A stretch of DNA of 10,364 nt, from the NCBI GenBank assembly GCA_035292525.1, contig DATDPZ010000261.1, positions 1 to 10,364 on the forward strand, in the 5' to 3' direction. A program made the translations under genes and the position numbers. The notes under the pieces are model-generated. The model made no database searches. It saw nothing but the letters and a program-made list of their open reading frames with translations, and had not been told where the DNA came from. Below are positions 7,067 through 10,364 of this stretch, one piece after another. Source of the stretch: VBAS01 sp035292525 (GTDB lineage Bacteria > Bacteroidota > Bacteroidia > Chitinophagales > Chitinophagaceae). Position 1 is the stretch's first letter. The number at the start of each line of letters is the position of its first letter.

Positions 7067-7642
7067 TTATAATCCGAATTCAAGATTATTCACTTCATTC
7101 ATGGTAAGACTGATTCCTTTACTGGAAAAATTTTCGATAACAGTAACTGCATGATCAATTTTTGTTTTCACCAGCAGCTCTTCTTTTTTATTCCATTTGC
7201 TTAAAACATAATCAGCCTGCATCCCTTTCGGATAATCATTTCCTATACCGAATCTTAAACGCGGATATTCTCTTGTCCCGATCATTGCCTCTATACTTTT
7301 TAATCCGTTGTGCCCAGCATGGCTGCCCCCCGGCCTTAACCGCATTTTTGTAATAGGTAATGACACATCATCCACTATAACCAATATATTTTCCGGTAAA
7401 ATCTTTTCTTTATCCATCCAGTATTTTACTGCCTTACCACTTAGATTCATAAAAGTAGTAGGGCAAATACAAACAAATTTTTTCCCCTTCCATTTCATTT
7501 CTGCTACAAATGCTAACCGCCCGGTGGAAAAGCTGCCATTGTGTTTGATCACAAATGCATTCACCACATCGAAACCAATGTTGTGTCGGGTGTGGGCATA
7601 TTCATTCCCTGTATTTCCCAGGCCAACAATTAAATACTTCAT
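7067..7642 (-). CDS. pth: Peptidyl-tRNA hydrolase
   Basis: Releases peptides from peptidyl-tRNAs that drop off the ribosome, recycling the tRNA in the cytosol. The 191-residue length is normal for bacterial Pth. The catalytic and substrate-binding residues are all in place: N10 in GLGN, H20 in RHNIGF, N66 in TFMNLSG, D91 in IVDD, and H111-N112 in GHNGLKS. It follows rplY and prs, an order seen in many bacteria, but an intrinsic terminator separates it from rplY. It therefore probably has its own start; a near-match TTTCTTTG (one base off TAnnTTTG) lies at 7665-7658 on the leftward strand. Its stop is 6 bp from the convergent cNMP-binding gene. Confidence 0.97.
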   Translation of the reverse strand: MKYLIVGLGNTGNEYAHTRHNIGFDVVNAFVIKHNGSFSTGRLAFVAEMKWKGKKFVCICPTTFMNLSGKAVKYWMDKEKILPENILVIVDDVSLPITKMRLRPGGSHAGHNGLKSIEAMIGTREYPRLRFGIGNDYPKGMQADYVLSKWNKKEELLVKTKIDHAVTVIENFSSKGISLTMNEVNNLEFGL

Positions 7643-7680
7643 AAAAATTATTCTCGTTCAAAGAAAGATTATTTTTTCTA

Positions 7681-7710
7681 CAAATAAAAAACCCCGTGAT
7701 TAGCGGGGTT
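7681..7710 (-). terminator. Intrinsic terminator after rplY
   Basis: Read leftward, AACCCCG (7710-7704) pairs with CGGGGTT (7696-7690) around a 7-nt loop, followed immediately by more T residues and TATTTG. This is a canonical GC stem with U tract ending the prs-rplY transcript 23 nt past the rplY stop. The plus-strand side has no T tract, so it works in one direction. Confidence 0.88.
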
Positions 7711-7732
7711 CGGATTCATATTGTTTTGATAA

Positions 7733-8401
7733 TTATTTCTTCCCCTTTCCAGGAGCTTTTGATGGTGCAGCAGCTGGAACAGCAGCCGGCTCTGAAGCAC
7801 CTGCAACCGGAACAGTAGCAGCAGTTGGGGCAGCAGCAGCAGCTTCTTCCTGTTTTAACTCACGGGTCAATCCTACAGAAGCAATAGGAATACGTGGTGA
7901 ATTCAGGATTTCAAAATTTTCGATTTTCACGTCTTCTACACGGATATTACCGTTTAGTTCCAGGTCATCTACTTTCACTTCAATTTGTTTAAGCAGGTAT
8001 TTTGGCAGCGTTTTTACTTTAAGTGATTTCATCCTGATGGAAAGTTTTCCGCCATCTTTTACTCCTTTTGCAATACCTGTAAAATGCAAAGGGATGGTTG
8101 CCACCACTTTTTTGTTTTCAACAAGTTCCAACAGGTCAATATGGATCAACTGGTCATTGAGTTTGTCAAATTGAAGATCTTTCATGATGCATTTGTAAGT
8201 ATGACCATCCAGTTTTACTTCTGCAATCTGAAAACTTGGTGTGTACACCAGTGTTTTAAAAGCCTTGGAAGGAGCAGCAAAACTGATCTCCTTTTCTCCG
8301 CCATAAATTACACCGGGCACCATATCCTGAGAGCGAAGTTGGCGGGTGGCTTTCTTCCCGGTTTCGGTCCTCAGTTGTCCTTCGATCGTAATTGTTTTCA
8401 T
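7733..8401 (-). CDS. rplY: Ribosomal protein L25/CTC family, with Ala/Pro-rich tail
   Basis: Binds 5S rRNA in the large ribosomal subunit. The 222 residues comprise an N-terminal L25 beta-barrel (about 4-92; conserved RTETGKKATRQLR and VPGVIYGG), a CTC/TL5-type C-terminal domain (about 98-182, with KGVKDGGKL at 112-120 and a PRIPIAS stretch near 169-175), and a low-complexity Ala/Pro/Val tail ending in KGKK (about 186-222). The longer CTC form is usual outside Enterobacteria, and this Ala-rich tail is common in Bacteroidota. It lies 52 bp downstream of prs with no terminator between them and no TAnnTTTG box in the gap, so the two are likely one operon. A strong terminator follows. Confidence 0.96.
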   Translation of the reverse strand: MKTITIEGQLRTETGKKATRQLRSQDMVPGVIYGGEKEISFAAPSKAFKTLVYTPSFQIAEVKLDGHTYKCIMKDLQFDKLNDQLIHIDLLELVENKKVVATIPLHFTGIAKGVKDGGKLSIRMKSLKVKTLPKYLLKQIEVKVDDLELNGNIRVEDVKIENFEILNSPRIPIASVGLTRELKQEEAAAAAPTAATVPVAGASEPAAVPAAAPSKAPGKGKK

Positions 8402-8453
8402 TTTTATGTTTGTTTATTAGTTACTGTTTATAAAAGACATTCTTTGTGCCTTC

Positions 8454-9401
8454 TTATTCCTTCTTTAGCTGGGAATGAACAAAAAGGCTGGTGATACTCT
8501 TATTCTCAAATGCATTTCTGATGGCTACTGCAAAAAGATCCGCTACGGAAATCAATTTGATTTTTTTGCTTTCCTTTTTTAAAGGAATCGTATCACATAC
8601 TACTAATTCATCTAATACACTATTCTCAATATTCTCATAAGCATCCCCGCTCAATACCGGATGGGTGATCATGGCTCTGACACTTTTAGCGCCTTTTTCC
8701 ATTAAAAGAGCTGCGCTTTTGGCTAAGGTTCCTCCGGTATCACAAAGGTCATCTATGATCACCATGTCCTTGCCGGTTACATCCCCGATAACCACCATGC
8801 TGGCAATTTCATTTGCTCTTTTCCTGTGCTTATCGCAAATCACCATTTCAGCTTCAAAATAACTGGCAATTTCTCTTATCCTGTTTGCACTTCCTACGTC
8901 GGGGGCGGCAAAGGTAAGGTTTTCAAGCCTCAGATTTTCTATGTAAGGAATAAAAACAGCATGGCTATCCAGGTGGTCCACAGGTATATCAAAATAACCC
9001 TGAATTTGCGGAGCATGCAAGTCCATAGTAATCATTCTGTCTGCACCGGCAGCACATAACATATTGGCAATTAATTTACTGCCAATTGCCACCCGGGGTT
9101 TGTCTTTCCTGTCCTGACGGGCATAACCATAATAAGGGATCACGGCTATGATTCTTTCAGCCGAAGCTCTTTTTGCTGCATCAATCATGAGCAACAGTTC
9201 CATTAAGTTGTCAGAAGGTGAGTAAGTACTTTGAACCAGAAATACAAAATCGCCCCGGATACTTTCCAGGTAAGTGGGCAAAATCTCTCCATCACTGAAA
9301 CGCTGAAGTTGCAGTTTTCCAAGCTTACAACCGAACCTTTTACAGATAAGTTCGGCTAGTTTAAGAGAGCCGCTTCCGGCAAAGATTTTAGCTGATGACA
9401 T
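8454..9401 (-). CDS. prs: Ribose-phosphate pyrophosphokinase (PRPP synthetase)
   Basis: Makes PRPP from ribose 5-phosphate and ATP, feeding purine, pyrimidine, NAD, histidine and tryptophan synthesis in the cytosol. The 315-residue length is typical of class I enzymes. Visible motifs are FSDGEI (35-40), the ATP-loop region YYGYARQDRKDKPR (90-103), DLHAPQIQGYFDIPVDHL (127-144), DKHRKR (190-195; the usual family form is DKRRP-like) and the PRPP-binding loop VIIDDLCDTGGT (214-225). All are intact. It is followed by rplY, as is common. The ATG is preceded by a short hairpin (9417-9434) in the leader; no clear TAnnTTTG promoter is visible in the 100 bp upstream. Confidence 0.97.
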   Translation of the reverse strand: MSSAKIFAGSGSLKLAELICKRFGCKLGKLQLQRFSDGEILPTYLESIRGDFVFLVQSTYSPSDNLMELLLMIDAAKRASAERIIAVIPYYGYARQDRKDKPRVAIGSKLIANMLCAAGADRMITMDLHAPQIQGYFDIPVDHLDSHAVFIPYIENLRLENLTFAAPDVGSANRIREIASYFEAEMVICDKHRKRANEIASMVVIGDVTGKDMVIIDDLCDTGGTLAKSAALLMEKGAKSVRAMITHPVLSGDAYENIENSVLDELVVCDTIPLKKESKKIKLISVADLFAVAIRNAFENKSITSLFVHSQLKKE

Positions 9402-9416
9402 GGCTGTAAAATAAAG

Positions 9417-9434
9417 CCAAAGGGATTTCTTTGG
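9417..9434 (-). promoter_or_regulatory. Small hairpin in the prs leader
   Basis: CCAAAG 9417-9422 pairs with CTTTGG 9429-9434 around a 6-nt loop, 15 nt upstream of the prs ATG on the leftward strand. It could influence ribosome access or be incidental; there is no T tract, so it is not a terminator. Confidence 0.3.
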
Positions 9435-9501
9435 TGCGGCGAAGATAATACTTCAACATCAATTGAAATAAAGACATGTAAAAAAGATAAGCAATAAAAA
9501 A

Positions 9502-9714
9502 TTATCTCTTTACCGAAGCAACCGCTATATTTTTTTGGCTAACCACAGGTGATCCTTCGTTCTTTGATTCCGCAACTGTATCAGCAGATGAATTACAACT
9601 GTAGAAAATTGAAGAACAGATAAAAATGGAGAAGAACAAAGCCACTATATATACGCCGGCAAAAAATAACAGGGGGTGCAAAGCGCCAATGGCTGAATTT
9701 GAATTTCTTTTCAT
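9502..9714 (-). CDS. Small single-pass membrane protein of unknown function
   Basis: I do not recognise a family. From ATG 9714 the product is 70 residues: a short basic start (MKRN), one hydrophobic segment at about 14-38, a Cys in FYSCNSSAD (residue 40), and then a polar Ser/Glu/Lys-rich tail ending KR. The Cys after the hydrophobic stretch is loosely lipobox-like but does not fit the consensus well (Tyr at -2, Phe at -3), so a membrane anchor is likelier than a lipoprotein. A GTG at 9741 would add nine basic residues; ATG seems the better start. The gene lies 100 bp upstream of prs in the same direction with no terminator between, so it may be co-transcribed. A genuine gene is likely but not certain at this length. 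Confidence 0.55.
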   Translation of the reverse strand: MKRNSNSAIGALHPLLFFAGVYIVALFFSIFICSSIFYSCNSSADTVAESKNEGSPVVSQKNIAVASVKR

Positions 9715-9861
9715 AGGTTTGGTTTTGATTTTAATATCCACCGGGTACTGAATTCATCAACTTTAATTTCGTTTTCCGGTTGAATTTTTTTTTAAAATTA
9801 CTCCGGGCTATACCATCAAAGTTGAATTTGACAAACCTAAATTAAATGTTAACACTGAACC

Positions 9862-10364
9862 ATGCAACCGCAGAAATACTCAATAAAAGAATGGGCAAAA
9901 GACGACCGGCCGAGAGAAAAATTACTAACAAACGGGCCCGGGAGTCTGAGCAATTCTGAATTGCTGGCTATCCTGATCCATCATGGAACAAAAGAAAAAA
10001 GTGCTGTAGACCTGGCTAAAGAAATTTTATTTACCGGGAAAAATAACCTGGCAGAACTGGGCAGGATATCTATCAGGGATTTGATGAAGATAAAAGGAAT
10101 TGGACCCGCCAAAGCTATTACAATTGCAGCTGCACTTGAACTGGGGATAAGAAGGCAACTGACAGAACCCCTTATGAAAGCTGTTATTGATTCAAGTAAG
10201 GGGATCGCCTCCTTTTTACAAACCAGGCTGAAAGATTACAACCATGAAGTTTTTGCAGTTTTGTTTTTAAACCGGGCCAACAAGATTAATCATTTTGAAA
10301 TTATCAGTGAAGGTGGTATTACCGGAACTGTTGCAGACCCGAGAATCATTTTGAAAAAAGCATT
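9862..10364 (+). CDS. radC: RadC family JAB-domain protein, 3' end cut by window
   Basis: An open frame runs from ATG 9862 to the window end (167 residues plus two bases, no stop), so the C-terminus is missing. Residues 1-60 match the RadC/UPF0758 N-terminus (DRPREKLL at 15-22, LSNSELLAILI at 29-39, KSAVDLAKEIL at 46-56). A helix-hairpin-helix follows at about 74-90 (KIKGIGPAKAIT). From about 115 the JAB/MPN metalloprotease-like domain begins (FAVLFLNRANKI 131-142, SEGGITGTVADPR 149-161). The zinc-binding HxH...D motif (HNHPSG region) would lie beyond the window. Despite the historic name, a direct DNA-repair role is not established for the family. It diverges from the small membrane protein gene; the 147 bp between holds AT-rich sequence with no promoter I would call firmly. 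Confidence 0.95.
   Translation, partial: MQPQKYSIKEWAKDDRPREKLLTNGPGSLSNSELLAILIHHGTKEKSAVDLAKEILFTGKNNLAELGRISIRDLMKIKGIGPAKAITIAAALELGIRRQLTEPLMKAVIDSSKGIASFLQTRLKDYNHEVFAVLFLNRANKINHFEIISEGGITGTVADPRIILKKA

Noticed and set aside
7064..7090. Possible terminator between the convergent cNMP-binding and pth genes
   Set aside because: Only a 6-bp AT-rich stem (7069-7074 with 7084-7089) is visible, overlapping the pth coding end and without a T tract.
7308..7703. Plus-strand ORF of 131 residues opposite pth
   Set aside because: It lies across pth, whose catalytic residues are all intact, and runs into the rplY terminator; there is no recognisable domain.
8084..8494. Plus-strand ORF of 136 residues opposite rplY and the prs end
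   Set aside because: It spans two genuine opposite-strand genes and their gap and has no domain signal; it is a shadow frame.
9715..9741. GTG start extending the small membrane protein by nine residues
   Set aside because: The internal ATG gives a conventional short basic N-terminus before the membrane segment; the extension has no support beyond being open.
9742..9861. Promoters in the gap between the small membrane gene and radC
   Set aside because: Only one-mismatch versions of TAnnTTTG occur (such as 9823-9830), with no matching -33 element, in very AT-rich DNA.
1..10364. CRISPR array, insertion sequence, phage or defence genes
   Set aside because: No regularly spaced direct repeats, transposase or integrase motifs, or attachment-site duplications at the tRNA were seen; the genes are mostly housekeeping.

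Overview
The window looks like chromosomal DNA of a Bacteroidota species, most likely Chitinophagales/Chitinophagaceae-like. The evidence is moderate to low GC, AT-rich translation start regions without clear Shine-Dalgarno sequences, matches to the Bacteroidota -7 promoter element TAnnTTTG ahead of two genes, a tRNA without encoded CCA, a fused alpha/beta E1 dehydrogenase, and an L25/CTC protein with an Ala/Pro-rich tail. The taxon is an inference; no marker here fixes the genus.

Left part (1-3001). A tRNA with a CAT anticodon reads rightward and ends at a strong two-sided terminator. Facing it is a leftward gene for a single-chain alpha+beta 2-oxoacid dehydrogenase E1 enzyme. Upstream of that, also leftward, is a fumarylacetoacetate-hydrolase-family (FAHD1/YcgM-like) enzyme. 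Both enzymes fit 2-oxoacid and amino-acid catabolism, but the 155 bp gap between them holds several short hairpins and a -7 box, so they may be transcribed separately.

Middle part (3002-7060). A structured 235 bp intergenic stretch precedes a compact rightward three-gene cluster. It encodes (1) a small HD-domain metal-dependent phosphohydrolase with a motif resembling cyclic-nucleotide phosphodiesterases; (2) a 921-residue membrane protein with a 12-helix NTT/MFS-like transporter domain followed by a long HEAT-type helical domain, its start overlapping the HD stop by ATGA; and (3) a 149-residue stand-alone cyclic-nucleotide-binding domain starting 18 nt later in the same reading frame. This is the most interesting locus in the window. 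It looks like a transport or scaffold module with both a possible ligand sensor and a possible ligand hydrolase, and the sensor looks split off from the transporter.

Right part (7067-10364). Leftward housekeeping genes follow: a small single-pass membrane protein, prs (PRPP synthetase), rplY (ribosomal protein L25/CTC), a clear intrinsic terminator, then pth (peptidyl-tRNA hydrolase). pth converges on the cyclic-nucleotide-binding gene with only 6 bp between the stop codons. At the right edge, radC begins rightward and is cut by the window end.

No mobile elements, CRISPR arrays or rRNA genes were seen. No gene-free stretch exceeds 300 bp.
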